A stretch of 32,697 nucleotides of DNA, taken from positions 1 to 32,697 of the forward strand of contig CAMDBX010000045.1 of NCBI GenBank assembly GCA_945889445.1, read 5' to 3'. The position numbers and the translations under genes were made by a program. Of this stretch, positions 25,574 through 32,697 are shown piece by piece (within the stretch, counting starts at the first letter, position 1; each line of letters opens with the position of its first letter). The notes below the pieces were generated by a model that saw nothing but the letters and a program-made list of their open reading frames with translations, had not been told where the DNA came from and ran no database searches. This DNA comes from Rhizobium sp. Q54 (GTDB taxonomy: Bacteria > Pseudomonadota > Alphaproteobacteria > Rhizobiales > Aestuariivirgaceae).

Positions 25574-25996
25574 TCAGCCGGTCTTGCCGAGCTTCGGGCG
25601 GCTTTCGAGTTCACGCACGATGAAAATGCCGTCAACCTCCGCGGCGGTGCGGATGCCGATCTTGGTTTCACCGGCGTGGGCCGCAAGCACCAGCTGCGAC
25701 ATGGCATTCATGGCGAACTGATCGGCGGCATCGAAGCGGAAGTTCTTGCGCTTGCCATGGCGGGCGCGCAGGCCGAACTCGAAGCCCTCGGCGCCAGCGC
25801 CGCTCTTCACCCTGATGCTCTCGACCTTGCCGACGAAGTCGAAGTCATCGGTGGGCCTCGAGGGCTTGACCGCCTTCGCGCGCGACGGCTTCACCTTGGC
25901 CTTTGTCTTCGCCTTGGCCTTTGTCTTCGCCTTGGGCTTCTTCACCGGCTTTTCGATGACGACTTCAACTGCTTCTGCCGTTTCCTGTTCGGTCAT
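25574..25996 (-). CDS. Protein with a histone-H1-like Lys/Ala tail and a conserved-looking C-terminal domain
   Basis: A 140-residue protein in two parts. Residues about 15-45 are a KPKAKTKAKAKTKAKVKP-type tail, strongly basic, like the tails of histone H1 or AlgP-type proteins that bind nucleic acid. Residues about 48-140 form a compact domain (FDFVGKVESIRVKSGAGAEGFEFGLRARHGKRKNFRFDAADQFAMNAMSQLVLAAHAGETKIGIRT) of unknown family. DNA or RNA binding by the tail is an inference from composition. The gene diverges from the PlcP-like gene across 165 bases. Confidence 0.7.
   Translation of the reverse strand: MTEQETAEAVEVVIEKPVKKPKAKTKAKAKTKAKVKPSRAKAVKPSRPTDDFDFVGKVESIRVKSGAGAEGFEFGLRARHGKRKNFRFDAADQFAMNAMSQLVLAAHAGETKIGIRTAAEVDGIFIVRELESRPKLGKTG
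25894..25929. repeat. 18-bp tandem repeat, two exact copies plus a partial third
   Basis: CCTTGGCCTTTGTCTTCG occurs at 25894-25911 and again at 25912-25929, followed by a diverging third start. It encodes the KAKTKA units of the basic tail in the overlapping minus-strand gene. Such repeats can change number by slippage without shifting the frame, because 18 is a multiple of three. Confidence 0.85.
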
Positions 25997-26161
25997 GTCT
26001 CACCTTTTGCGAGCAAGGCTGGCTGCCTTCGCTTGCAATTTTAGAGACAAAGCCGTTGTCACAATCAACTGGAATTCGTGAGCGGTGCCAGCGGCGCGCG
26101 CCGTCACAAAAGCTTTGCACAAATCAGGCCTAAGGTGCCCACAAGGCCAGAAGGCAAAGAA

Positions 26162-26986
26162 ATGTTCGCCATCCCGACTGCACCGCGGCGCTTCCGCGCT
26201 ATCTTCATCTCGGACCTCCATCTTGGCACGAAACGGGCGCAGACGGCGGCCCTCCTCGACTTCCTGCGCGAAACCGAGTCCGACCAGCTCTACATCGTCG
26301 GCGACTTCATCGACAACTGGTCGCTGCGCAAGGCGTGGTACTGGGACCAGAGCCACAACGACGTGATCCAGAAACTGCTGCGCAAGGCCCGCAAGGGCAC
26401 CAAGCTCATCTACATTCCCGGCAATCACGACGAGAACTTCCGCAACTTCCTGAACCTGCGCTTCGGGCGCGTGGCGGTGCTCGAGGAGACGGTGCATGTC
26501 TCGGCCAGCGGCAAGCGCTACCTGGTGCTGCATGGCGACAAGTTCGATGGCGTGGTGCGCTTCGCGCCGTGGCTGGCGAAGCTGGGCGACACGGCCTACG
26601 AAGTCTCGATGGACCTGAACAAGGTGGTGAACAGCGTGCGGCGCTTCCTGCGCCTGCCGTACTGGTCGCTCTCCGCCTATCTCAAGAACCGGGTGAAGAA
26701 GGCCGTGGAGTTCATCTCGCATTTCGAGGAAGCGGTGGTACGCGATGCCAAGGCGCGCAACTGCCAGGGCGTGATCTGCGGCCACATCCACACGCCCGAC
26801 GACCGGATGATCGACGGCATCCACTACCTGAATGACGGCGACTGGGTGGAGAGCTGCACCGCCCTCGTCGAGCACCACGATGGCCGCTTCGAGATCATCA
26901 ACTGGAACAATCCCCGCATCGCCCAGATCACGGAAGAGATACATGCGCATTCTGATCGTGACAGACGCCTGGTCCCCGCAGGTTAA
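26162..26986 (+). CDS. PlcP-like metallophosphoesterase (phospholipase C type; LpxH-related fold)
   Basis: A 274-residue calcineurin-like phosphoesterase. The di-metal ligands are all visible: SDLHLG (Asp18, His20), GDFID (Asp48), GNHD (Asn88, His89), HGD (His124) and GHIH (His208, His210). It resembles LpxH, but the segment RLPYWSLSAYLKNRVKKAVEFI and the adjacent glycosyltransferase gene fit PlcP, which in Sinorhizobium releases diacylglycerol from phospholipids under phosphate limitation. The assignment is by family memory and context. The ATG at 26162 follows GAAGG with fitting spacing. Its 3' end overlaps the next gene by 44 bases. Confidence 0.82.
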   Translation: MFAIPTAPRRFRAIFISDLHLGTKRAQTAALLDFLRETESDQLYIVGDFIDNWSLRKAWYWDQSHNDVIQKLLRKARKGTKLIYIPGNHDENFRNFLNLRFGRVAVLEETVHVSASGKRYLVLHGDKFDGVVRFAPWLAKLGDTAYEVSMDLNKVVNSVRRFLRLPYWSLSAYLKNRVKKAVEFISHFEEAVVRDAKARNCQGVICGHIHTPDDRMIDGIHYLNDGDWVESCTALVEHHDGRFEIINWNNPRIAQITEEIHAHSDRDRRLVPAG

Positions 26987-27998
26987 CGGTGTCGTCCGCA
27001 CCCTCAACGCGCTGATCACCGAACTTCGGGCCAAGGGCCACGACGTTCGCACCATCAACCCGGAAGGCAGGCCGTCGCGTCCGCTACCGCTGTATCACGA
27101 GATCACCCTGACGCACATCACCGTGGCGGCCATGCGCGCGGAGATCGCAGCCATCGCACCCGATGTGATCCACATCGCCACCGAAGGCCCGCTAGGCTGG
27201 ACGGCGCGGCGCGTGTGCCTGCGCGAAGGATTGAAATTCACCACCGGATTCCATACGCGCTTTGCCGAATATGCCGCCGCGCGCATTCCGCTGCCCGGCG
27301 TGCTGAGCCTGGGCTGGGCGGTGCTGCGACGCTTCCATGCGTCGAGCCAGGCGGTGATGGTGCCGACGAAATCGATCGGCGCCGAGCTTGACCGCCGCCG
27401 CTTCCGGAACGTGAAGATATGGACGCGCGGCGTGGACCACACGCTGTTCAGGCCGTACGCGCGCGACCACCTCGACCTGCCCCGCCCCATCATCCTCTAT
27501 GCCGGGCGGCTGGCGGTGGAAAAGGGCATCGACGACTTCATCGCACTGAAGGTGAAGGGGACGAAGGTTCTGGTGGGCGACGGACCTGAGCGTGAGCGGT
27601 TGCAGAAGCTGGCGCCTGATGCCCATTTCCTCGGCTTCCGCCATGGCGAGGATTATGCACGCACCCATGCCGCTGCCGACGTGATGGTGTTTCCGAGCCG
27701 CACCGACACTTTCGGCCTGGTGATGCTGGAGGCCATGGCGAGCGGCACGCCGGTTGCTGCCTACAACGCTCCGAGCCCATGGGACGTGGTCGACAACGGG
27801 GTTACCGGCATCATCGCCGACCGGCTGGAAGATGCCGTCGAGCGCGCCCTCACTCTCGACCGCAGCACCGTGGAGGAAGGGTCGCGGAAGTTCAGCTGGA
27901 AGACCTGTGCCGACATGTTCGAGAGCTGGCTGGTGCCCTGCGGCGAAATCAAGCCGCGCGGAGGCCGGCAGGAACTGGCCTACGCGCTGCCGCGTTGA
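26943..27998 (+). CDS. GT4 glycosyltransferase, Agt-like (diacylglycerol glycosyltransferase)
   Basis: A 351-residue GT-B enzyme. The N-terminal MRILIVTDAWSPQVNGVVRTL holds the acceptor side; the C-terminal half has ILYAGRLAVEKGIDDF, VGDGPERERL, and PSRTDTFGLVMLEAMASGTPV, the nucleotide-sugar site with the D/E-x7-E pattern. Genes of this type directly after plcP encode Agt in Agrobacterium, which forms monoglucosyl- and glucuronosyl-diacylglycerol when phosphate is scarce. The overlap of 44 bases with the preceding gene points to coupled translation. Sugar specificity cannot be read from the sequence. Confidence 0.85.
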   Translation: MRILIVTDAWSPQVNGVVRTLNALITELRAKGHDVRTINPEGRPSRPLPLYHEITLTHITVAAMRAEIAAIAPDVIHIATEGPLGWTARRVCLREGLKFTTGFHTRFAEYAAARIPLPGVLSLGWAVLRRFHASSQAVMVPTKSIGAELDRRRFRNVKIWTRGVDHTLFRPYARDHLDLPRPIILYAGRLAVEKGIDDFIALKVKGTKVLVGDGPERERLQKLAPDAHFLGFRHGEDYARTHAAADVMVFPSRTDTFGLVMLEAMASGTPVAAYNAPSPWDVVDNGVTGIIADRLEDAVERALTLDRSTVEEGSRKFSWKTCADMFESWLVPCGEIKPRGGRQELAYALPR

Positions 27999-28050
27999 TG
28001 GTGGGCACCGCGCGCGACCGACTGCCGATCTTTCAACTCACAGGGTTTTC

Positions 28051-29232
28051 ATGCCTCCTTTCGAACTAGCCTTCCTCACCTTCGCCGCCGCAGCCCTCGG
28101 CTTCCAGATCGTCTCGAATGGACTTGCGATCCATCGCTGCCGGCGGCGCGTGCCCGAAGGACCTGCGAAGTCTCGCCCGCCGATCACGCTGGTGCGGCCC
28201 TTGTGCGGGCTGGAGCACTTCTCGCGCGAGACGCTGGGGTCCACCTTCGCCATCGACTATCCCGACTACGAGATCCTGTTCTGCGTGGCCGATGCCAATG
28301 ACCCGATCCTGCCGCTGGCGCGCGCCGTGATGGCGGAACATGGCGGCCGGGATGCGCGCATCCTGGTGGGCGAGGACGCGATCGGCGCCAACCCCAAGCT
28401 CAACAACATGGCCAAGGGCTACCGGCATTCGAGTCATGAGCACATCGTGTTCGTCGACAGCAACGTGTTCACACCGCCCGACTACCTCGACCAGCTGATG
28501 ACGACGCTGGCGGATGGTGCCGGCATGGTAACCGCACCGCCCGTCGGCCATGCGCCCATCGGCTTCTGGGCGGAGCTCGAATGCGCCTTCCTCAACTCCT
28601 ACCAGGCGCGCATGCAATATGCGATCGACACGCTGGGGCGCGGCTTCGCGCAGGGCAAGACACTGTTCTTCCGCCGTGCCGACCTTGACCATGGCGGCTT
28701 CGCGATGCTGGCCGCAGAACCTGCCGAGGATGCCGCAGCCACCAAGATGATGCGGGCGAAGGGCCAGCGCATCCGGCTTGTGGGACCGTTCCTGCAACTG
28801 GTTGGCCCGCGCAGCGCTGCCCAAGTGTGGAAGCGGCACGTGCGCTGGGCACGGCTGCGGCGCGCCAGCTTCCCCGTGTTCTTCGCGCCCGAGTTGCTGG
28901 CCGGGCTGCTGCCGCCGCTGCTGGCGCTGATGATCGGCCTTGCCGGCACGGGCGTGAACCTGCCGCTGGTGGCACTGGCCTTCGTGGCGACGTGGTACCT
29001 GCCGGAATTGCTGCTGCTGCGCGTGGCCGGCTGGCCGCGGTCACTTCCTGCACTGCTGCTGCGCGACATGCTGCTGCCGCTGATCTTCATCGCCGGCTGC
29101 GCGGGATCCAGCTTCGAGTGGCACGGCAAGGCAATGACGGCGTCGCGCCAGGCGAGCGCCTCACCGCGGCTTGGCCGGCTTCACCCCAAGCTGCTCTGGG
29201 CACGGCTGGCGGCGCGCAATCCCTTCGCGTGA
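28051..29232 (+). CDS. GT21 ceramide-glucosyltransferase-like processive glycosyltransferase
   Basis: A 393-residue membrane glycosyltransferase. An N-terminal helix is followed by a GT-A domain with the family's D1 (FCVADAND, Asp81), D2 (FVDSN, Asp136), D3 (EDAA, about 226-227) and the RxxRW-type motif (RHVRW, 262-266), then three or four C-terminal helices. In Agrobacterium and Mesorhizobium, GT21 enzymes add glucose or galactose stepwise to diacylglycerol or ceramide. It begins 52 bases after the Agt-like gene, completing a lipid-replacement operon. The long open frame upstream of ATG 28051 is a shadow of the Agt-like gene. Confidence 0.87.
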   Translation: MPPFELAFLTFAAAALGFQIVSNGLAIHRCRRRVPEGPAKSRPPITLVRPLCGLEHFSRETLGSTFAIDYPDYEILFCVADANDPILPLARAVMAEHGGRDARILVGEDAIGANPKLNNMAKGYRHSSHEHIVFVDSNVFTPPDYLDQLMTTLADGAGMVTAPPVGHAPIGFWAELECAFLNSYQARMQYAIDTLGRGFAQGKTLFFRRADLDHGGFAMLAAEPAEDAAATKMMRAKGQRIRLVGPFLQLVGPRSAAQVWKRHVRWARLRRASFPVFFAPELLAGLLPPLLALMIGLAGTGVNLPLVALAFVATWYLPELLLLRVAGWPRSLPALLLRDMLLPLIFIAGCAGSSFEWHGKAMTASRQASASPRLGRLHPKLLWARLAARNPFA

Positions 29233-29235
29233 AGC

Positions 29236-29598
29236 TCAGGCCTTGTTCTCGAACTTGATGATGTAGAGTTTGCGGGTGGTCTCGTGGATGGTCCACTCGC
29301 CCTTCCAGCCGATGGGCAGCACCAGCATTTCGCCGGGGCCCACATCGCGCGAGCGGCCGTCCTGGTCGTGCAGCGTCACCCGGCCCTTCACGATGTGGCA
29401 GATTTCGGAGTTGGTTTCGCGGTTGGCGGTGAAACGGCCAGGCGTGCACTCCCAGACGCCGGCCTCGGCCAGGCCGTCGGGCGAGGTCCACAGCGTGACG
29501 GCGGCTTCCACCTGATTGCCCGCAATCGAGGTGGGCTTGGGGGCGGGCGTGCCGAGGTCGATGGTTGCCAGGTGGGCAAAGGTCTGGAAGGCGATCAT
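29236..29598 (-). CDS. Cupin-domain protein (DUF861/Cupin_3 type)
   Basis: A 120-residue small beta-barrel. The conserved run AGVWECTPGRFTANRETNSEICHIVKGRVTLHDQDGRSRDVGPGEMLVLPIGWKGEWTIHETTRKLYII is typical of DUF861 cupins (EutQ, ureidoglycine aminohydrolase-like). The usual metal-binding His set is reduced, so catalysis is uncertain. It converges on the GT21 gene and diverges from the saccharopine dehydrogenase pair, so it may be linked to amino acid catabolism. Confidence 0.8.
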   Translation of the reverse strand: MIAFQTFAHLATIDLGTPAPKPTSIAGNQVEAAVTLWTSPDGLAEAGVWECTPGRFTANRETNSEICHIVKGRVTLHDQDGRSRDVGPGEMLVLPIGWKGEWTIHETTRKLYIIKFENKA

Positions 29599-29772
29599 GT
29601 CATGTCCTCGATGGCGGCTGCGTCAGCGGGGCTTATGCCCGAAGGGGCGGCCGGTTTCCACAGGGATGCCGCAACCGCCGGATGCCTGTCGAGGGCGCCC
29701 ACTTGGCGCTGGAACGGGCCCGGTATTTGCGCCATACAGCGAGGAAATCGTGACGTTTTCCGGGTGCAGTGA

Positions 29773-30822
29773 ATGACACATCTTTGGGTCAGGGCCGAGC
29801 AACGGCCAAATGAAGAGCGCGTGGGGCTGACGCCCGAGGGTGCCGCGGCACTGGTGAAAGCGGGGATCAGGGTCACCGTCGAGGAAAGCTCGGTACGGGC
29901 CATTCCGATTGACGGATACAAGACGGCGGGTTGCGCCATAGCGCCTGAGAACATGTGGCCTGCGGCACCTGCCGACGCCATCATCTTCGGCCTCAAGGAA
30001 CTGCCCGAGGACGGCACGCCGCTGACCCACCGCCACATCATGTTCGGCCATGCCTACAAGGGCCAGCCGGCGGGGCAAATGCTGCTGAAGCGGTTCAAGG
30101 CCGGTGGCGGCACGCTTTATGACCTCGAATACCTCGTCGACGGGACCGGCCGCCGCGTTGCCGCCTTCGGCTACTGGGCGGGCTTCGCCGGGGCGGCGAT
30201 CTCGCTCAAGTGCTGGGCCGCCCAGCAGATGGGCGGCATCTGCGGGCCGGTGTCGAAATATGGCAGCCGGCAGGCGCTGCTCGACGCGCTGAAGGCCGAG
30301 CTTCCGGCCAGTGAGCGGCCGCGCGCCATCATCATCGGCGCGCTCGGGCGCGTCGGCACCGGCGCGGCCGACCTGTGCTCGGCGATGAACGTGGCCGTCA
30401 CCCGGTGGGACATGGCGGAAACGGCAAGCGGCGGGCCCTTCCCCGAAGTGCTGCAGCACGAGATTTTCCTGAACTGCATCCTCGCCAGGCCGGGCTGCCC
30501 GGTGTTCGTGCCGGAATCCGCCAAGCAGGCCCAGCGCCAGCTGACCGTGATCGGCGACATCGCCTGCGACCCCACCTCCGACTTCTCGCCCATCAAGGTC
30601 TATTCGCAGGCGACCGACTGGGAACTGCCGGCGCTGCGCGTGTGGGATGCGCCGCCGCTCGACGTGATGGCGATCGACAACCTGCCCTCGCTGCTGCCCG
30701 TGGAGAGCAGCGAGGACTATGCCAGGCAGCTGCTGGCCTCGCTTCTGACGCTCAACCATCTGGAGGCCGGCGTCTGGGGCCGCGCCTTCACCGAATTCAC
30801 CCGCCACACGGCGACACTCTGA
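29773..30822 (+). CDS. Saccharopine dehydrogenase, lysine-forming type (LYS1-like)
   Basis: A 349-residue enzyme related to alanine dehydrogenase. The N-terminal RAEQRPNEERVGLTPEGAAALVKAGIRVTVEESS, the KELPEDGTPLTHRHIMFGHAYKGQ segment (conserved Lys and His) and the nucleotide site IIIGALGRVGTGAADLC are typical of NAD-dependent LYS1. The reaction is saccharopine with NAD and water to lysine and 2-oxoglutarate, reversible. Followed after 11 bases by a LYS9-type partner; in a proteobacterium the pair would be expected to degrade lysine. No strong ribosome binding site precedes the ATG. Confidence 0.88.
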   Translation: MTHLWVRAEQRPNEERVGLTPEGAAALVKAGIRVTVEESSVRAIPIDGYKTAGCAIAPENMWPAAPADAIIFGLKELPEDGTPLTHRHIMFGHAYKGQPAGQMLLKRFKAGGGTLYDLEYLVDGTGRRVAAFGYWAGFAGAAISLKCWAAQQMGGICGPVSKYGSRQALLDALKAELPASERPRAIIIGALGRVGTGAADLCSAMNVAVTRWDMAETASGGPFPEVLQHEIFLNCILARPGCPVFVPESAKQAQRQLTVIGDIACDPTSDFSPIKVYSQATDWELPALRVWDAPPLDVMAIDNLPSLLPVESSEDYARQLLASLLTLNHLEAGVWGRAFTEFTRHTATL

Positions 30823-30833
30823 CGGAGACTGAC

Positions 30834-31976
30834 ATGACGACGATTCACTGGTGCGGCACCGGCCTCTCCTCCGGCCCGGGCCTCAGGCGGCTTCTCGAGA
30901 ACGGCCACAAGGTGGTGGTGTGGAACCGCACCGTGTCCAAGGCGCAGGAGGTGGTGGGCAAGCTGACCACGGATATCCGCGCCTATTCGCTCGACGCGCT
31001 GACGGCGGCGCTTGCACCCGGCGACATCGCCATTTCCATGCTGCCTGCCGACCAGCACGTCGGCATCGCCAAGGCGTGCCTGGCGAAGGGCGCCAACTTC
31101 GTGTCGTCGTCCTACATCGCACCCGAGATGCGGGCCCTCGACCCCGAGTTCAAGGCCAAGGGCCTCGTCTCGGTGAACGAGGTGGGCCTCGACCCCGGCA
31201 TCGACCACCTGATGGCGCATGACCTGGTGGCGCGCTATCGCGCCTCGCCGGCCTACCATGCCGACAACGTGCTGAGCTTCACGTCCTACTGCGGCGGCGT
31301 GCCGAAGATCCCGAATGCCTTCAAGTACAAGTTCAGCTGGGCGCCCGTGGGCGTGCTCAAGGCGCTGCGCTCGCCTTCGCGTAGCCTGCGCGACTTCAAG
31401 GAGCTGAAGGTGGACCGGCCGTGGAACGCCATCACCGGCTATGACGCGCCGCTGCCGACGCCGGAGAGCTTCGAGGTCTATCCCAACCGCGACAGCTATC
31501 CCTTCATGGCGGACTATCGCTTCGACACGTCGTGGAAGGTGAAGGACTTCGTGCGTGGCACCATCCGCCTCAATGGCTGGGCCAAGGCCTGGGACCCGGT
31601 GTTCAAGGAGATCGAAACGCTGCAGGGCCCGGCGGGCGATGCGCGGCTGGCCGAGATGGCGGACGATTTCCTGAAAGAGAACAGCTATGCGCCGGGCGAA
31701 CCCGACCGGGTGATCCTGTTCGTGTCGCTCAAGGCCGAGCGTGATGGCAAGACCGTCTTCCACGAGACCTGGGCGATGGACGCCTGGGGCGACGAGCGCG
31801 GCACCGCAATGGGCCGCCTCGTATCGATGCCGGTGTCCTTCGCGGTCGAGACGGTGCTGGCCAAGGGCTTTGCGCCGGGCGTGCACGCGGCGCCTGCCGA
31901 CCGCAAGATCCTCGACAGCTGGCTTGGCCAGGTGAAGGGTCTGGCCCAGTACATGGAGCTGGTGAAGCAGGCGTGA
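30834..31976 (+). CDS. Saccharopine dehydrogenase, glutamate-forming type (LYS9-like)
   Basis: A 380-residue protein with an N-terminal dinucleotide-binding start (TTIHWCGTGLSSGPGLRRLLENGHKVVVWNRT) and the C-terminal catalytic domain (NEVGLDPGIDHLMAHDLV, then SYCGGVPKIPNAFKYKFSWAPVGVLKAL) of saccharopine reductase/carboxynorspermidine dehydrogenase types. The nucleotide loop GTGLSSGPG is somewhat atypical. With the LYS1-type enzyme it would convert saccharopine to glutamate and alpha-aminoadipate semialdehyde. GGAG six bases before ATG 30834 fixes the start. Carboxynorspermidine metabolism is a less likely alternative given the neighbour. Confidence 0.87.
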   Translation: MTTIHWCGTGLSSGPGLRRLLENGHKVVVWNRTVSKAQEVVGKLTTDIRAYSLDALTAALAPGDIAISMLPADQHVGIAKACLAKGANFVSSSYIAPEMRALDPEFKAKGLVSVNEVGLDPGIDHLMAHDLVARYRASPAYHADNVLSFTSYCGGVPKIPNAFKYKFSWAPVGVLKALRSPSRSLRDFKELKVDRPWNAITGYDAPLPTPESFEVYPNRDSYPFMADYRFDTSWKVKDFVRGTIRLNGWAKAWDPVFKEIETLQGPAGDARLAEMADDFLKENSYAPGEPDRVILFVSLKAERDGKTVFHETWAMDAWGDERGTAMGRLVSMPVSFAVETVLAKGFAPGVHAAPADRKILDSWLGQVKGLAQYMELVKQA

Positions 31977-32007
31977 GGGCTGGCCCTCCCGAAGGAGCGT
32001 GTTGCGC

Positions 32008-32487
32008 ATGGCACAGGCGAAGAACACGATCTGCATCTGGTATGACAAGGATGCAGAAGCCGCGGCCAACTTCTATGCGGAAACCTTCCCCGACAGCGCG
32101 GTGACGGAGGTGTTCCGCGCGCCTGCCGACTATCCCTCCGGAAATGCGGGCGACCTGCTGACGGTGGCCTTCACCGTGGCGGGCGTGCATTGCATCGGCC
32201 TCAACGGCGGCCCGGCCTTCGGCCAGAGCGAGGCCTTCTCCTTCCAGATTGCTACCGACAGCCAGGAGGAGACCGACCGCTACTGGAACGCCATCGTCGG
32301 CAATGGTGGCCAGGAGAGTGCCTGCGGCTGGTGCAAGGACCGCTGGGGCGTGTCGTGGCAGATCACCCCCCGGACGCTGACCGATGCGCTGGCAGCAGGC
32401 GGCGACGAGGCCCGCCACGCCTTCGCGGCGATGATGGAGATGTGCAAGATCGATGTGGCGGCGATCGAGCGGGCGCGACGCGGCTGA
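32008..32487 (+). CDS. VOC-superfamily protein (PhnB/3-demethylubiquinone-methyltransferase-like)
   Basis: A 159-residue protein with the glyoxalase-fold pattern of PhnB-like members: CIWYDKDAEAAANFYAETFPDSAVTEV at the start, GLNGGPAFGQSEAFSFQI in the middle, and CGWCKDRWGVSWQITPRTL at the end, which is the phrase typical of this group. Despite their common name, no methyltransferase activity is implied; the function of most is unknown. The ATG at 32008 follows AAGGAG with good spacing; GTG and TTG codons in between are in frame but too close. It follows the LYS9-like gene after 31 bases and may be co-transcribed. Confidence 0.85.
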   Translation: MAQAKNTICIWYDKDAEAAANFYAETFPDSAVTEVFRAPADYPSGNAGDLLTVAFTVAGVHCIGLNGGPAFGQSEAFSFQIATDSQEETDRYWNAIVGNGGQESACGWCKDRWGVSWQITPRTLTDALAAGGDEARHAFAAMMEMCKIDVAAIERARRG

Positions 32488-32545
32488 GCAGGACTTGTTG
32501 CGGCGACCATCCGCACGACCCCAGCGCACATGCCAGCATGCGAAA

Positions 32546-32568
32546 GGCCCCGGCGGATGGCCGGGGCC
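32546..32568 (-). terminator. Intrinsic terminator of the right-edge minus-strand gene
   Basis: GGCCCCGGC (32546-32554) pairs perfectly with GCCGGGGCC (32560-32568) around a five-base loop. Read on the minus strand, the stem is followed by TTTCG and begins 22 bases after the stop of the partial gene at 32591. The hairpin may also end the plus-strand VOC transcript. Confidence 0.75.
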
Positions 32569-32590
32569 CTGATGATCGTGATGGCGATGT

Positions 32591-32697
32591 TCAGAGCGGG
32601 GTGACGCCGGTGATGTTGCCCGCGGCGTTGACGCGCACCTTGTACTTGCTGCCGCCCTGCCAGGCGATGAACTTGTAGCTCGGTGCCGAGCAATCGA
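32591..32697 (-). CDS. Partial small protein of unknown function, C-terminal part
   Basis: The last 34 codons of a minus-strand gene whose 5' part lies beyond the window. They read DCSAPSYKFIAWQGGSKYKVRVNAAGNITGVTPL and then TGA at 32591-32593. The pattern of alternating strands with a single Cys and a NAAGNI turn looks like the end of a small secreted domain of PepSY-like or similar type, but the fragment is too short to name a family. A terminator follows directly, which supports it being a real gene end. Confidence 0.6.
   Translation of the reverse strand, partial: DCSAPSYKFIAWQGGSKYKVRVNAAGNITGVTPL

Noticed and set aside
26100-26120. Possible PHO box before the PlcP-like gene
   Set aside because: CCGTCAC fits one half-site, but the next half (CTTTGCA) matches poorly and at the wrong spacing. 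I kept it only as a test within the operon finding.
26162-26986. Assignment as LpxH of lipid A synthesis
   Set aside because: The catalytic motifs are shared, but the PYWSLSAYLK segment and the overlapping Agt-like gene fit PlcP better. The choice stays open until an alignment is made.

Overview
The window is GC-rich, densely packed chromosomal DNA from an alphaproteobacterium, most likely of the order Hyphomicrobiales (Rhizobiales). The evidence is the gene set: the cobT/cobS/DUF1289/dusA neighbourhood, a DUF1194 protein, an Mrp-type ATPase, and a PlcP-like phosphoesterase next to a glycolipid glycosyltransferase. The genus cannot be fixed from sequence reading alone. I saw no rRNA, tRNA, CRISPR, phage or insertion sequence.

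Layout. 1-3853: the 3' end of moaA, a DMT-family exporter, a TauE/SafE permease, a cloverleaf-folding intergenic repeat, an ICMT-family membrane protein, a periplasmic copper chaperone (PCuAC) and a secreted DUF1194 (VWA-like) protein. 4044-7781: an AbgB-like M20 amidohydrolase translationally coupled to a MocR-type PLP-dependent regulator, which diverges from a PNPOx-like flavin protein. 7825-11382: a minus-strand chain of four genes joined by overlapping or near-overlapping stop/start codons (two paralogous M20 dipeptidases, an NTF2-like protein, a small ion channel), divergent from a plus-strand SLC13 transporter, tandem universal stress protein and GST (11451-14674). 14678-20434: an anchored acidic protein, Mrp ATPase, a uracil-DNA glycosylase-family protein and cobT on minus; cobS and DUF1289 on plus; dusA on minus.

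20560-23426 is a plus-strand accessory cluster: a possible 41-residue membrane peptide, a secreted histidine-rich protein, a HupE/UreJ-like permease, a 'transmembrane anchor' protein and a YqaA/DedA-like membrane protein. It looks like a metal-handling module and its function is unassigned. 23566-25996 holds an SDR oxidoreductase with a Tat-like signal, an uncharacterised two-helix membrane protein, and a protein with a histone-H1-like lysine/alanine tail.

26162-29232 is the clearest functional unit: a PlcP-like metallophosphoesterase, a GT4 glycosyltransferase (Agt-like) and a GT21 ceramide-glucosyltransferase-like enzyme. This is the gene set for replacing phospholipids with glycolipids under phosphate limitation. 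The window ends with a cupin, a pair of saccharopine dehydrogenases that together would interconvert lysine and alpha-aminoadipate semialdehyde, a VOC/PhnB-like protein, and the 3' end of a small minus-strand gene behind a clear terminator.

All functional statements come from reading motifs and recalled family features; no database search was run.
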